Of a stretch of 64,000 bases of DNA, positions 16,881 to 25,871 are shown one piece after another. The position numbers and the translations under genes were made by a program. The first letter of the stretch is position 1; the number at the start of each line of letters is the position of its first letter. Source of the DNA: S010-25 sp964441285 (GTDB lineage Bacteria > Pseudomonadota > Gammaproteobacteria > SZUA-229); contig CAYTUK010000008.1 in the NCBI GenBank assembly GCA_964441285.1, positions 1 to 64,000 of the forward strand. Direction: 5' to 3'. The notes below the pieces were generated by a model. The model ran no database searches and was not told the origin of the DNA. It saw nothing but the letters and a program-made list of their open reading frames with translations.

Positions 16881-18122
16881 TCAACTTAATTTTTTAAATA
16901 TTAACGAGCCATTCGTACCGCCAAAACCAAATGAATTGGAGAGTACGTAGTCTATTTTCATTTCACGTGCGGTTAAAGGCACATAATCCAGATCGCAACC
17001 TTGACCGGGGGTTTGTAGGTTAATGGTTGGTGGTGCCACCTGGTCTCTAATTGCAAGAATAGAAAATATTGCTTCAATGCCCCCTGCGGCACCCAGTAAA
17101 TGCCCAGTCATGGATTTTGTTGAGCTAATTGCCACTTTTGATGCCTGTTCGCCAAATGCGGATTTGATTGCATTGGTTTCTGCAATATCTCCAGCTGGGG
17201 TCGACGTACCGTGGGCATTGATATAATCAATCGCTTCCACATTGATGCCTGCATCGTTGATTGCCAGTGTCATACAACGCCCGGCACCACTACCATTCGC
17301 TACCGGTGTGGTTATATGGTAAGCATCACTGTTATAACCAAATCCGGCAACTTCAGCATACATTTTTGCACCCCGTGCCGTTGCATGTTCATATTCTTCC
17401 AGCACCAGTATGCCAGCACCATCACCAAGCACAAAACCGTCCCGGTCTTTATCCCAGGGGCGGCTGGCAGCGGCGGGGGCATCATTTTGGGTTGATAAGG
17501 CGCGCGCCGCAGTAAAGCCTGCGACTCCAAGGGGTGATGATGCCATTTCTGCACCACCAGCAAACATTATATCGGCATCGCCGTAAGAAATAATTCGAGA
17601 CGCTTCACCGATACTGTGCGTTCCAGTTGAACACGCAGTCGCCAGTGCAATATTGGGGCCTTTAAGGCCGTAACGAATAGAAACGTTACCGGAAATCATA
17701 TTAATGATTGAACCCGGCACAAAGAAAGGCGAGATTCTGCGCGGGCCAGCTTTAAAAAGCTTTTCGCTATTCGCCTCAATCATGGGTAAACCGCCAATAC
17801 CTGAACCAATTGCAACACCAATCCGTTCTGCATTTTCTTCTGTGACCACTAGCCCAGAATCTTGCATGGCTTCATTCGCGGCAACCATGCCATAGTGAAT
17901 AAAGGTATCCATTTTTTTCAGATCTTTGCTTGCAATAACACCTTTCGTATCAAAATTTTTTACCGTTGCTGCAATTTTTACGCGATAAGCAGAGGTGTCG
18001 AAAGCATCAATGGAAACAACGCCAGATTTCCCTGCGACGATATTACCCCATGTTTCATTTATATTTAGACCGACGGGTGAAACGATGCCCAGTCCGGTAA
18101 CAACAACACGCCGTTTAGCCAA
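16881..18122 (-). CDS. fabF: 3-oxoacyl-[acyl-carrier-protein] synthase II
   Basis: FabF condenses malonyl-ACP with growing acyl-ACP in fatty acid elongation. The nucleophilic cysteine is at about residue 164 (ATACSTGTHS). The two active-site histidines are in NAHGTSTPAGD and STKSMTGHLLGAAG, and NSFGFGGTN closes the fold. Length 413 matches the family. It follows acpP on the same strand, the standard fabD-fabG-acpP-fabF order. The 215-bp gap to acpP contains nothing I can identify. Confidence 0.96.
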   Translation of the reverse strand: MAKRRVVVTGLGIVSPVGLNINETWGNIVAGKSGVVSIDAFDTSAYRVKIAATVKNFDTKGVIASKDLKKMDTFIHYGMVAANEAMQDSGLVVTEENAERIGVAIGSGIGGLPMIEANSEKLFKAGPRRISPFFVPGSIINMISGNVSIRYGLKGPNIALATACSTGTHSIGEASRIISYGDADIMFAGGAEMASSPLGVAGFTAARALSTQNDAPAAASRPWDKDRDGFVLGDGAGILVLEEYEHATARGAKMYAEVAGFGYNSDAYHITTPVANGSGAGRCMTLAINDAGINVEAIDYINAHGTSTPAGDIAETNAIKSAFGEQASKVAISSTKSMTGHLLGAAGGIEAIFSILAIRDQVAPPTINLQTPGQGCDLDYVPLTAREMKIDYVLSNSFGFGGTNGSLIFKKLS

Positions 18123-18337
18123 AATTCCCCCTGTAGAGTTCTTTAGTCGTATATATCCATCTTTCCAGTTCTATTTATGCTGTCGCCATCAAGTTTGTAC
18201 CCATTCACACACGGACACAACGCACAGCTGCAAAAATCAGAACATAAATTGAGGCCGACTTTAATCAAAATCGACGAGAACGTAAAATAGTCGCTGTGGA
18301 AAAATAGCAGCTATTTAAAAAACATATACTAGCTAGA

Positions 18338-18574
18338 TTAGTTGCTATGTGTGTTTACGTAATCAATCGCTTGCTGAATAGTGGTGATTTTTTCGGCGTC
18401 TTCATCTGGAATTTCACATTCGAATTCTTCTTCCAGTGCCATAACCAGTTCAACTGTATCGAGCGAATCGGCACCCAGATCATCAACGAATGATGCTTCG
18501 TTAGTTGCCTGCTCTTCCGTTGCACCTAACTGCTCAATAACTATTTTACGAACGCGTTCTTCAGCTGTGCTCAT
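18338..18574 (-). CDS. acpP: Acyl carrier protein
   Basis: This small acidic carrier of 78 residues has the phosphopantetheine attachment serine in GADSLDTVEL (about Ser37). A good ribosome binding site (AGAGGA) precedes the ATG. It carries intermediates for FabD, FabG and FabF encoded on either side. The 258-bp gap to fabG is AT-rich and probably carries a separate acpP promoter, which I could not place with confidence. Confidence 0.97.
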   Translation of the reverse strand: MSTAEERVRKIVIEQLGATEEQATNEASFVDDLGADSLDTVELVMALEEEFECEIPDEDAEKITTIQQAIDYVNTHSN

Positions 18575-18833
18575 TAATTTTTCCTCTTGGTTTATGCAGT
18601 CTGATTGATCAAATTGGCGACCGGATATTGGCCACTATTTAATTAACCAGTATTTGAGTTTTTAAGCTGCGTTATTCTAGTGAATATGCGCCCAGCTTGC
18701 CACTAAAACTCAGCAAAATTAATTTATTAAAAATTTTGCATAAAATATATATATTTCATAGTATTACAGGATGTAATTAATGTCCTGTATGAAATATGAG
18801 TGTAACTAATTTGTAATAAAGGCCAGCTTTTAG

Positions 18834-19577
18834 CTATGGCATATACATTCCACCATTCACATTGATGGTTTCACCCGTAATATATGCGGCTTCGTTGCCG
18901 GCTAAAAAACATACCGCTGCGGCAACATCTTCAGGTAAACCCAGACGATTTAATGGTATCTGGTTAATTAATGCCTGGTGCTGTGCTGCGGGTAACTCGC
19001 GTGTCATGTCGGTATCAATAAATCCTGGCGCAACACAGTTTACTGTAACATTACGCGAACCGATTTCTCGTGCCAGTGATTTGGTAAAACCCAGCATCCC
19101 TGCTTTCGTTGCAGAATAATTGGTCTGCCCTGGATTACCCGTAAAACCCACAACGGAAGCGATGTTGATGATACGCCCTTTTCTTGCTTTCATCATGGCG
19201 CGAACGCAGGCTTTAGAAAGTCGGTAAATTGAGGTGAGGTTGGTTTCGATAACATCTATCCATTGAGCCTCCTTCATTATCATTAATAAATTGTCTTTAG
19301 TAATGCCTGCATTGTTTACCAGAATGCTGATCGCAGAAAATTTATCATTAATGGCTTTAACGACTGCCGTAATAGAGTCCGCATCGGTAACATTTAAACA
19401 CATGCCTTTACCGCCTGATGCAGATAAGGTTGCAGTAATATTATCGGCACCAGTTTGTGTTGTGGCGGTACCAATTACTGTTGCACCACATGCGGCCAGG
19501 CGGGCTGCAATCGCTTTGCCAATACCACGACTGGCACCTGTTACCAGCGCAATTTCACCTTTTAATTGTTTATTCAT
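18834..19577 (-). CDS. fabG: 3-oxoacyl-[acyl-carrier-protein] reductase
   Basis: FabG is an NADPH-dependent short-chain dehydrogenase reducing 3-oxoacyl-ACP. The cofactor-binding TGASRGIGKAIA lies near the N-terminus, the structural NNAGIT about residue 90, the catalytic Ser-Tyr-Lys set in INIASVVG and NYSATKAG, and the C-terminal INVNGGMYM completes the family pattern. Length 247 against 244 in E. coli. Confidence 0.95.
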   Translation of the reverse strand: MNKQLKGEIALVTGASRGIGKAIAARLAACGATVIGTATTQTGADNITATLSASGGKGMCLNVTDADSITAVVKAINDKFSAISILVNNAGITKDNLLMIMKEAQWIDVIETNLTSIYRLSKACVRAMMKARKGRIINIASVVGFTGNPGQTNYSATKAGMLGFTKSLAREIGSRNVTVNCVAPGFIDTDMTRELPAAQHQALINQIPLNRLGLPEDVAAAVCFLAGNEAAYITGETINVNGGMYMP

Positions 19578-19714
19578 GTATATAGATACTCAATTATTCT
19601 TTAAATAGTACACTTTGTAAGTAGCTCAGTTTTCAGCTCGCCCGAATTACAGGATGGCCTGGTTCACAAACAGTATGCGGATAAACAGGAATCGAGTATC
19701 GCATACGCTTTTAT

Positions 19715-20650
19715 TTAAGTCATAGCGTCAAGAAAACGCTCCATTGATGCCACTGAACCAAGTGAAAAACTCGCCACATTTTTGTTAATTCGACGGGTTA
19801 AACCACCAAGCACTTTACCTGGTCCACATTCTACTACCACATCTGAACCATCGGCAAGAATGCCAATGGTCTGCGTCCAGCGAACTGGGTTATACAGCTG
19901 TTTAACCAATACATCACGAATGGCTTCTGGATCATCATGTGCTTTTGCATCAACATTATGAATCACCTGTATTTTTGGCGGTTTAATCTCAATCGTTTTT
20001 AAATAGTCAGCAAACTGTTCCGCTGCTGGTTTCATTAATGTACTGTGTGCTGGCACGCTCACCGGCAAGAGTAAGGCACGTTTTGCACCGGCTTCTTTTA
20101 ACGCTTCATTTGCCTGCTTAACCGCCGCAGTATTTCCTGCTATCACAACCTGTCCGGGTGAATTAAAGTTTACCGCTTCAACCAATAAATCACCTGTTTC
20201 GCTCAGCTGCTGACAAATGTTGATGATTACATCGTCAGCCAGGCCGATGATAGCTGCCATTGCGCCTTCACCTTCGGCGACCGCCTGCTGCATAAACTGG
20301 CCACGTTTGGATACCAGCTTAATTGCATCGCTAAAGGTAAGCGACTTAGCTGCAACCAGCGCCGCATATTCCCCCAGGCTATGGCCTGCAAAAACAAAAG
20401 GGATAATCATGCATTGCTGCGCCATAACTCGCATTATCGCAATATCAGCAGCAAGCATTACTGGCTGTGTGATTTCGGTCTGATTAATTTTATCGACTGG
20501 ACCATGGCGAACAATGTCCCATAAATCAATATTAAGTCTATCTGAGGCCTGCGCAAAAGTTTCTTCAATTATAGGCCAACTTTCCGCAAAGTCGGATAAC
20601 ATACCAATCGATTGTGAACCCTGACCGGGGAAAACAACAGCAATATTCAT
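19715..20650 (-). CDS. fabD: Malonyl-CoA:ACP transacylase
   Basis: FabD loads malonyl groups onto ACP. The N-terminal VVFPGQGSQSIGM, the active-site serine in FAGHSLGEYAALVA (about Ser91), the arginine-bearing segment KRGQFMQQAV and the C-terminal histidine in PVSVPAHSTLM are present. The longer open frame begins at 20737 inside dapB; the internal ATG at 20650 (MNIAVVFPGQGSQ) is the family start and gives 311 residues, 23 bp after the dapB stop. plsX and fabH, the usual upstream genes, are replaced by dapB. Confidence 0.94.
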   Translation of the reverse strand: MNIAVVFPGQGSQSIGMLSDFAESWPIIEETFAQASDRLNIDLWDIVRHGPVDKINQTEITQPVMLAADIAIMRVMAQQCMIIPFVFAGHSLGEYAALVAAKSLTFSDAIKLVSKRGQFMQQAVAEGEGAMAAIIGLADDVIINICQQLSETGDLLVEAVNFNSPGQVVIAGNTAAVKQANEALKEAGAKRALLLPVSVPAHSTLMKPAAEQFADYLKTIEIKPPKIQVIHNVDAKAHDDPEAIRDVLVKQLYNPVRWTQTIGILADGSDVVVECGPGKVLGGLTRRINKNVASFSLGSVASMERFLDAMT

Positions 20651-20673
20651 ACTAATACCTGCATTTTTATTTA

Positions 20674-21477
20674 TTATTTTAATCCCAACACATCCTGCAT
20701 ATCGTACAACCCCTTGCCATTGTCCTGTAACCAGCATGCTGCGCGCATCGCACCGTTCGCAAAAGTCATCCGACTGGTCGCTTTATGGGTAATTTCGACA
20801 CGTTCGCCAATATCGGCAAACATAACTGTATGGTCACCCACGATATCACCTGCGCGGATGGTTTCAAAACCAATCGTTGAACGCTCTCTTTCACCTGTCC
20901 GCCCTTCTCGTCCGTACACCGCACAGGTTTTTAAATCCCGACCCAGAGCTTGTGCAACAACTTCACCCATACGAATAGCGGTGCCTGATGGTGCATCGAT
21001 TTTATGTCGGTGATGGGCTTCAATCACTTCGATATCCACGCTATCACCCAGCACGCGGGCAGCAATATTCAGCAACTTAAAGCATAGGTTTACGCCCACA
21101 CTCATATTCGGTGCAAAAACAATGCCGATTGAAGCTGACGCTGCTTCAATCTGCTGTTTTTGTTTGTCCGTAAAGCCGGTGGTACCAATAACAATGTTTT
21201 TACCGTATTCAAGGCACACTGCAAGGTTGCTTAATGTTACTTCAGGGCGGGTAAAATCAATCAGGGTATGAAAAGCAGAAGCCGCTTGCGACAAACTGGA
21301 TTGCAATATAATTCCCTGTTTACCGATACCAGCCATTTCACCGACATCACTGCCTAATAAGCTGCTACTGTCATGCTCCAGTGCTGCGCCTAATTGAATC
21401 TGTGTATTGTCGTCACAAGCCTGAACCAGGCTACGCCCCATACGCCCAGCGGCACCAGTGATAGCAACTTTTAGCAT
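20674..21477 (-). CDS. dapB: 4-hydroxy-tetrahydrodipicolinate reductase
   Basis: DapB acts in the lysine and diaminopimelate pathway. The N-terminal nucleotide-binding GAAGRMGRSLV, the catalytic region EAHHRHKIDAPSGTA with the histidine pair and lysine, and the C-terminal GDHTVMFADIGERVEITHKA are all clear. Length 267 (E. coli 273). It sits between dnaJ upstream (146 bp) and fabD downstream (23 bp), joining two conserved gene blocks. Confidence 0.95.
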   Translation of the reverse strand: MLKVAITGAAGRMGRSLVQACDDNTQIQLGAALEHDSSSLLGSDVGEMAGIGKQGIILQSSLSQAASAFHTLIDFTRPEVTLSNLAVCLEYGKNIVIGTTGFTDKQKQQIEAASASIGIVFAPNMSVGVNLCFKLLNIAARVLGDSVDIEVIEAHHRHKIDAPSGTAIRMGEVVAQALGRDLKTCAVYGREGRTGERERSTIGFETIRAGDIVGDHTVMFADIGERVEITHKATSRMTFANGAMRAACWLQDNGKGLYDMQDVLGLK

Positions 21478-21622
21478 TTAAAGCCCCCAAATGATAATTG
21501 TTTATTTCGTCTGTACCAGCATCCAGACCAGGGAATGGATGAATAAGTGATGAAACGGTATTAAACAGGCAGACTAACTAATGTCAGCAATGCTGTTTAT
21601 AGGTCGTTTTTTTAATAACAGT

Positions 21623-22765
21623 TTACCCTGTCTTCAGATCATCGAAAAATCTTTTTACGCGATCACCCCAGGAAGCATGTTGTGGGCTGTGCTCCTTATT
21701 GGATTCATACATTGATTGCTCAAATTCTTTTAATAAATCTTTCTGTTTATGGCTAAGTTTAATCGGCGTTTCTACGGTAACACGGCATAGTAAATCGCCA
21801 GTTAGTCCACCGCGTACCGGTTTTACGCCCTTACCCCGCATTCTGAACAGTTTCCTCGACTGGGTTTCTGCAGGAATTTTCAGTCGTAGCCGACCATTGA
21901 GTGTTGGCACTTCAATTTCACCACCCAGTGCTGCCACACTAATTGAAATGGGCATTTCACATAACAGGTCATTATCCTCACGGGTAAAGATTTGATGGGG
22001 TTTAACCTGCATCTGTACATATAAATCCCCTCCTGGCGCACCCTGACCACCCGCCTCACCTTCACCGGATAATCGGATACGATCACCCGTATCAACGCCT
22101 GCCGGAACTTTAACGGAAAGTGTTTTCTCATCCCGTTTGCGTCCCTGTCCACGGCAATCAGGACAGGGGTCTGAGATGGTTTTACCCTGACCATGACATT
22201 GTGGGCAGGTTTGTTGTACCGCAAAAAATCCCTGTTGCATTCTAACCTGACCCGCACCACCACAGGTGGTACAGGTGCGGGTAGTGGTGCCTTTTTTTGC
22301 ACCACTACCATCACAACTCTTACAGGCGACCATTGTTGGTACTCGAATTTTTATTTCGGCACCAAATACAGCCTGTTCAAGGCTTAATTCAAGATTGTAT
22401 TGCAAATCGGAACCGCGATGCACATGTGAACTGCGACGTCCTGCACCGCCACCACCAAAAATATCGCCAAAAACATCTCCGAAAATATCTTCAAAACCAC
22501 CACCGGCACCCGCGCCAGGGCGACCACCCATAGATGGGTCAACACCAGCATGGCCATATTGATCATAAGCCGCACGTTTATTCGAGTCACTCAGGATGTC
22601 ATAGGCTTCTTTACATTCTTTAAACATGACCTCCGATTCCGTTGCATTGTCTGCATTTCTATCGGGATGATGCTTCATCGCCTGACGGCGATAAGCCTTT
22701 TTCAAATCCGCTTCACCCACATCGCGGGACACACATAATACTTCGTAATAATCGCGTTTCGACAT
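21623..22765 (-). CDS. dnaJ: Chaperone protein DnaJ
   Basis: This is a full-length type I DnaJ of 380 residues. The J-domain has the HPD tripeptide (MKHHPDRN). A glycine/phenylalanine-rich linker follows (about residues 75-112), then four zinc motifs (CKSCDGSG, CTTCGGAG, CPQCHGQG, CPDCRGQG), then the substrate-binding C-terminal domains. It stimulates DnaK ATPase and delivers unfolded substrates. A strong terminator-like hairpin and a repeat end separate it from dnaK, so it may be expressed at a lower level or from its own promoter. Confidence 0.96.
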   Translation of the reverse strand: MSKRDYYEVLCVSRDVGEADLKKAYRRQAMKHHPDRNADNATESEVMFKECKEAYDILSDSNKRAAYDQYGHAGVDPSMGGRPGAGAGGGFEDIFGDVFGDIFGGGGAGRRSSHVHRGSDLQYNLELSLEQAVFGAEIKIRVPTMVACKSCDGSGAKKGTTTRTCTTCGGAGQVRMQQGFFAVQQTCPQCHGQGKTISDPCPDCRGQGRKRDEKTLSVKVPAGVDTGDRIRLSGEGEAGGQGAPGGDLYVQMQVKPHQIFTREDNDLLCEMPISISVAALGGEIEVPTLNGRLRLKIPAETQSRKLFRMRGKGVKPVRGGLTGDLLCRVTVETPIKLSHKQKDLLKEFEQSMYESNKEHSPQHASWGDRVKRFFDDLKTG

Positions 22766-22792
22766 AATATTTTCTACTTACCAATTGCCAAC

Positions 22793-22822
22793 TTACTAAC
22801 AGGACGGATGAAAAGAATACTT
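22793..22822 (+). repeat. Solo end of the interspersed repeat (F)
   Basis: Only the terminal end remains: TTACTAACAGGACGGATGAA followed by AAGAATACTT. No core or second end follows. It lies immediately upstream of dnaJ, between the dnaK terminator and the dnaJ start. Confidence 0.65.
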
Positions 22823-22885
22823 AATTTATTAATGCGTAATAATCATGCTTAAAGCAACCGGGATGATTACTTTATAAACCACAAA

Positions 22886-22919
22886 AGCCCTGCGCGAAAA
22901 AAAATTCTCGCGCAGGGCT
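22886..22919 (-). terminator. Hairpin downstream of dnaK
   Basis: A perfect 12-bp stem (AGCCCTGCGCGA against TCGCGCAGGGCT) encloses a T-rich 10-nt loop; read on the minus strand it is followed only by TTTTG. It sits 15 bp after the dnaK stop. It may terminate or attenuate transcription before dnaJ, or protect the 3' end of the dnaK message. Confidence 0.75.
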
Positions 22920-22933
22920 CAGTTTAGTGAAGA

Positions 22934-24856
22934 TTATTTATCTTCTTTCACTTCTTCAAATTCAGCATCGACAACATTATCGGTTGCACCCGCTTTATTA
23001 CCGGCTGCTGCACCGCTGCTGCTACCATCCGCTGCCTGTGCCTGCTCAGCATAGGCTTTTTCAGCCAGCTTACCTGTCACCTCGGTCAGGGTTTTTGTTT
23101 TTTCTTCAATGACTGTCCGGTCACTGCCTTCCAGTGCTGTCTTCAATTCAGCAATGGCAGACTCAATGGCTGTTTTTTCACTGGCTTCAACTTTGTCGCC
23201 AAGATCTTTAAGTGATTTTTCAGCTGAATGAATCATATTTTCAGCTGAATTACGTGTATCAATTAACTCCCGCGCTTTCTTATCTTCGTCAGCATGAATC
23301 TCTGCATCTTTAATCATTTGTTCAACTTCAGAGTCCGACAAACCGCTGGATGCGGTAATGATAATAGACTGCTCTTTACTGGTCGCCTTATCTTTAGCCG
23401 AAACATTTAGTATACCGTTCGCATCAATATCAAATGAAACTTCAATTTGTGGCACACCGCGTGGTGCTGGTGGAATATCTGCCAGGTCGAACCTGCCCAG
23501 TGACTTGTTTCCCGATGCCATTTCGCGCTCACCCTGAAGCACATGCACTGTGACTGCGCCCTGATTATCATCCGCTGTAGAGAATACCTGTGATGCTTTG
23601 GTTGGAATGGTTGTATTTTTATCGACCAATTTAGTCATCACGCCACCCATTGTTTCAATGCCCAGTGACAGTGGTGTAACATCTAATAATAAAATATCAT
23701 TTACTTCACCACCAAGCACACCGCCCTGGATCGCAGCACCAATGGCAACGGCCTCATCTGGATTGACATCTTTACGTGGTTCTTTACCAAAAAACTTCTG
23801 TACTTCTTCCTGTACTTTTGGCATCCGTGACTGACCACCAACCAGAATGACATCATCAATTTCACTGGCACTTAAACCGGCATCTGCCAGAGCTGTTTTA
23901 CAGGGTTCGATAGTGCGTGCAATCAGCTCATCAACCAGACTTTCCAGCTTAGCGCGTGACAGTTTAATGTTCAGGTGCTTCGGACCTGTTGCATCGGCAG
24001 TAATATATGGCAGATTAACATCCGTTTGCTGGGTTGAAGACAGCTCAATTTTTGCCTTCTCTGCGGCTTCTTTCAAGCGTTGCAATGCTAGTGGGTCTGA
24101 ATGAATATCGATACCTGAATCTTTCTTGAACTGCTCGGTCAGGTAATCCATCAGGCGGGTGTCAAAATCTTCACCACCGAGGAAAGTATCGCCGTTGGTT
24201 GCCAGTACTTCAAACTGGTGTTCACCATCAATTTCTGCAATTTCAATAATTGAAATATCGAACGTACCTCCACCCAGATCATAAACCACAATTTTTGAAT
24301 CACCACGGTTTTTATCCATACCATAAGCCAGTGCAGCCGCCGTTGGCTCATTAATAATACGCTTAACATCCAGCCCGGCAATTTTACCTGCATCTTTGGT
24401 CGCCTGACGTTGTGAATCGTTAAAATAAGCAGGAACTGTAATCACTGCCTCAGTAACTTCATGTCCCAGATATTCTTCTGCGGTTTTTTTCATTTTCTGC
24501 AAAATGCGCGCAGAAACTTCGGGCGCAGCCATTTTTTTACCTTTGGCTTCTACCCAGGCATCCCCATTGTCAGCTTTAACAATGTTATAGGGCACCAGCT
24601 TAATATCACGCTGTACGACTTCATCTTCAAACCGGCGACCAATTAGTCGTTTAACAGCAAAAATAGTATCATTCGGGTTGGTGACCGCCTGACGCTTTGC
24701 AGATTGACCAACAACCACTTCTTCATCAGTAAAAGCGACAATGGAAGGCGTTGTACGATCACCCTCGCTATTTTCAATTACTTTTGCTGTACCACCATCC
24801 ATAACGGCAACGCAGGAGTTAGTTGTACCGAGGTCTATACCAATTATTTTAGCCAT
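22934..24856 (-). CDS. dnaK: Chaperone protein DnaK (Hsp70)
   Basis: This is a complete Hsp70 of 640 residues. The ATPase domain begins IIGIDLGTTNSCVAV and contains VYDLGGGTFDIS and the VGGQSRMP loop. The linker and substrate-binding domain (VTPLSLGIETMGG onward) and the C-terminal lid follow, ending in the acidic EEVKEDK tail typical of bacterial DnaK. It acts with GrpE (upstream) and DnaJ (downstream). A GGAG sequence precedes the ATG. Confidence 0.97.
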   Translation of the reverse strand: MAKIIGIDLGTTNSCVAVMDGGTAKVIENSEGDRTTPSIVAFTDEEVVVGQSAKRQAVTNPNDTIFAVKRLIGRRFEDEVVQRDIKLVPYNIVKADNGDAWVEAKGKKMAAPEVSARILQKMKKTAEEYLGHEVTEAVITVPAYFNDSQRQATKDAGKIAGLDVKRIINEPTAAALAYGMDKNRGDSKIVVYDLGGGTFDISIIEIAEIDGEHQFEVLATNGDTFLGGEDFDTRLMDYLTEQFKKDSGIDIHSDPLALQRLKEAAEKAKIELSSTQQTDVNLPYITADATGPKHLNIKLSRAKLESLVDELIARTIEPCKTALADAGLSASEIDDVILVGGQSRMPKVQEEVQKFFGKEPRKDVNPDEAVAIGAAIQGGVLGGEVNDILLLDVTPLSLGIETMGGVMTKLVDKNTTIPTKASQVFSTADDNQGAVTVHVLQGEREMASGNKSLGRFDLADIPPAPRGVPQIEVSFDIDANGILNVSAKDKATSKEQSIIITASSGLSDSEVEQMIKDAEIHADEDKKARELIDTRNSAENMIHSAEKSLKDLGDKVEASEKTAIESAIAELKTALEGSDRTVIEEKTKTLTEVTGKLAEKAYAEQAQAADGSSSGAAAGNKAGATDNVVDAEFEEVKEDK

Positions 24857-24931
24857 TTCTGGTCTCCGTAAAATGTTTATTTAGCTGACAACATCAGCCG
24901 TAAATTAATAATGTTTACTTGTTTTTTGTTA

Positions 24932-24957
24932 TATAAGGGCAAAAAAACTATTTCAAA
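24932..24957 (-). promoter_or_regulatory. Possible sigma32-type promoter upstream of dnaK
   Basis: On the minus strand TTTGAAA is followed after 11 bp by CCCTTATA, compared with the heat-shock consensus CTTGAAA and CCCCATNT. It lies about 75-100 bp before the dnaK start. The downstream box is a poor match, so this is only suggestive. Confidence 0.3.
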
Positions 24958-25033
24958 CCCCGCATTATGCTTTTTTCTGGATAATTTAGTGGGGATTAAA
25001 CATTATCGAGCTTAAGTCCCACTTTTTACCTCT

Positions 25034-25633
25034 TTATTCAGACTTTTCTACCGGTTCTTCTGGTGATTTTGAAACAATGACCATCGCTGGTCGCAGCAGC
25101 CGGTTCTTAAGCAAAAAGCCTTTCTGCATCACTGCAATGACGGTGTTGGGCTCGACTTCAGCAGAAACTTGCATGGACATTGCCTGATGTTCATCCGAGT
25201 TGAACTTTTCATTGAGGGGGTTAATTTCTGCTATACCCAGTTTTTCCAGCATTTTTTTCAGCATGCTCAGGGTTATTTCCATCCCTTCACGCAAACTTTC
25301 TACGCTGGCATCTTTGGTAGCAAGGCCAAGATCCATGCTATCAATAATCGGTAATAGTTCATTAACCAGATTTTCTACTCCAAATTTATGCGCGTTTTCA
25401 ATATCTTTTTGATGACGGCGGCGTAAATTGTCCATTTCGGCTTTGGTCCGTAAAAACTGATCCCAGTTTTCGCTGGCTTTAGCCTGAGCTATTTCTAACT
25501 GCACTTCCAGACTGTCTGCATTTTTTTCTGGTGACTCCAGTTGCGCCTCATCATGAGGCGCGACCACCGTCGCATCCATTGTTGACTCAATCTCCTCTGC
25601 CACTGATTCCATCTCTTCATTTTTTGTTGTCAT
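25034..25633 (-). CDS. grpE: Nucleotide exchange factor GrpE
   Basis: GrpE releases ADP from DnaK. The N-terminal 50 residues are acidic and probably disordered. A long helix follows (QAKASENWDQFLRTKAEMDN), then the conserved RRRHQKDIENAHKFG and LLPIIDSMDLGL segments, and the C-terminal beta domain (VMQKGFLLKNRLLRPAMVIVSK). The length of 199 residues is close to E. coli GrpE (197). It lies between dnaK and hrcA, but a full repeat copy now separates it from hrcA. Confidence 0.95.
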   Translation of the reverse strand: MTTKNEEMESVAEEIESTMDATVVAPHDEAQLESPEKNADSLEVQLEIAQAKASENWDQFLRTKAEMDNLRRRHQKDIENAHKFGVENLVNELLPIIDSMDLGLATKDASVESLREGMEITLSMLKKMLEKLGIAEINPLNEKFNSDEHQAMSMQVSAEVEPNTVIAVMQKGFLLKNRLLRPAMVIVSKSPEEPVEKSE

Positions 25634-25682
25634 AAAGTCATCTCAACCATGTTTAAAATTATGAAAAATAGATGTTTGCTCT

Positions 25683-25710
25683 CTATGGTGCCAGTTGTCT
25701 AAAATTCAAG
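25683..25710 (-). promoter_or_regulatory. Sigma32-type promoter candidate upstream of grpE
   Basis: On the minus strand CTTGAAT and CACCATAG are spaced by 13 bp, close to the RpoH consensus CTTGAAA and CCCCATNT. It ends 50 bp before grpE and lies between the grpE start and the repeat copy at 25724-25857. It would let grpE be heat-induced without read-through from hrcA. Confidence 0.5.
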
Positions 25711-25723
25711 CATTAAACCTTAA

Positions 25724-25857
25724 TTACTCACAGTACAGATGCAAAGGCTATCCCTCGTTCAAGGCCGCCAGCCGCAGGGATGCGGGTGTCGAGTCGACAG
25801 GGCTTGTATTCACCGCGTATTTTTAACCATGGGTAGCCTTTACATTTGTTTCAGTAA
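25724..25857 (+). repeat. Interspersed repeat, full copy G (134 bp)
   Basis: This complete copy runs from TTACTCACAGTACAGATGCA to TTTACATTTGTTTCAGTAA, with the core CAGCCGCAGGGATGCGGGTG between the inverted ends (GGCTATCC, and GGGTAGCC near the far end). It is inverted relative to copy B. It sits between hrcA and grpE, within what is normally one operon. Confidence 0.85.
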
Positions 25858-25871
25858 TAGATTGGGTGCTA

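Noticed and set aside
20651..20737. N-terminal extension of FabD into dapB
   Set aside because: FabD proteins begin at the internal MNIAVVFPGQGSQ; the extension is just the end of dapB read in another frame.
21480..21622. A further repeat copy between dapB and dnaJ
   Set aside because: Short matches (GGATGAATAAG, GATGAAACGG) occur but neither the core nor a proper terminal end is present.
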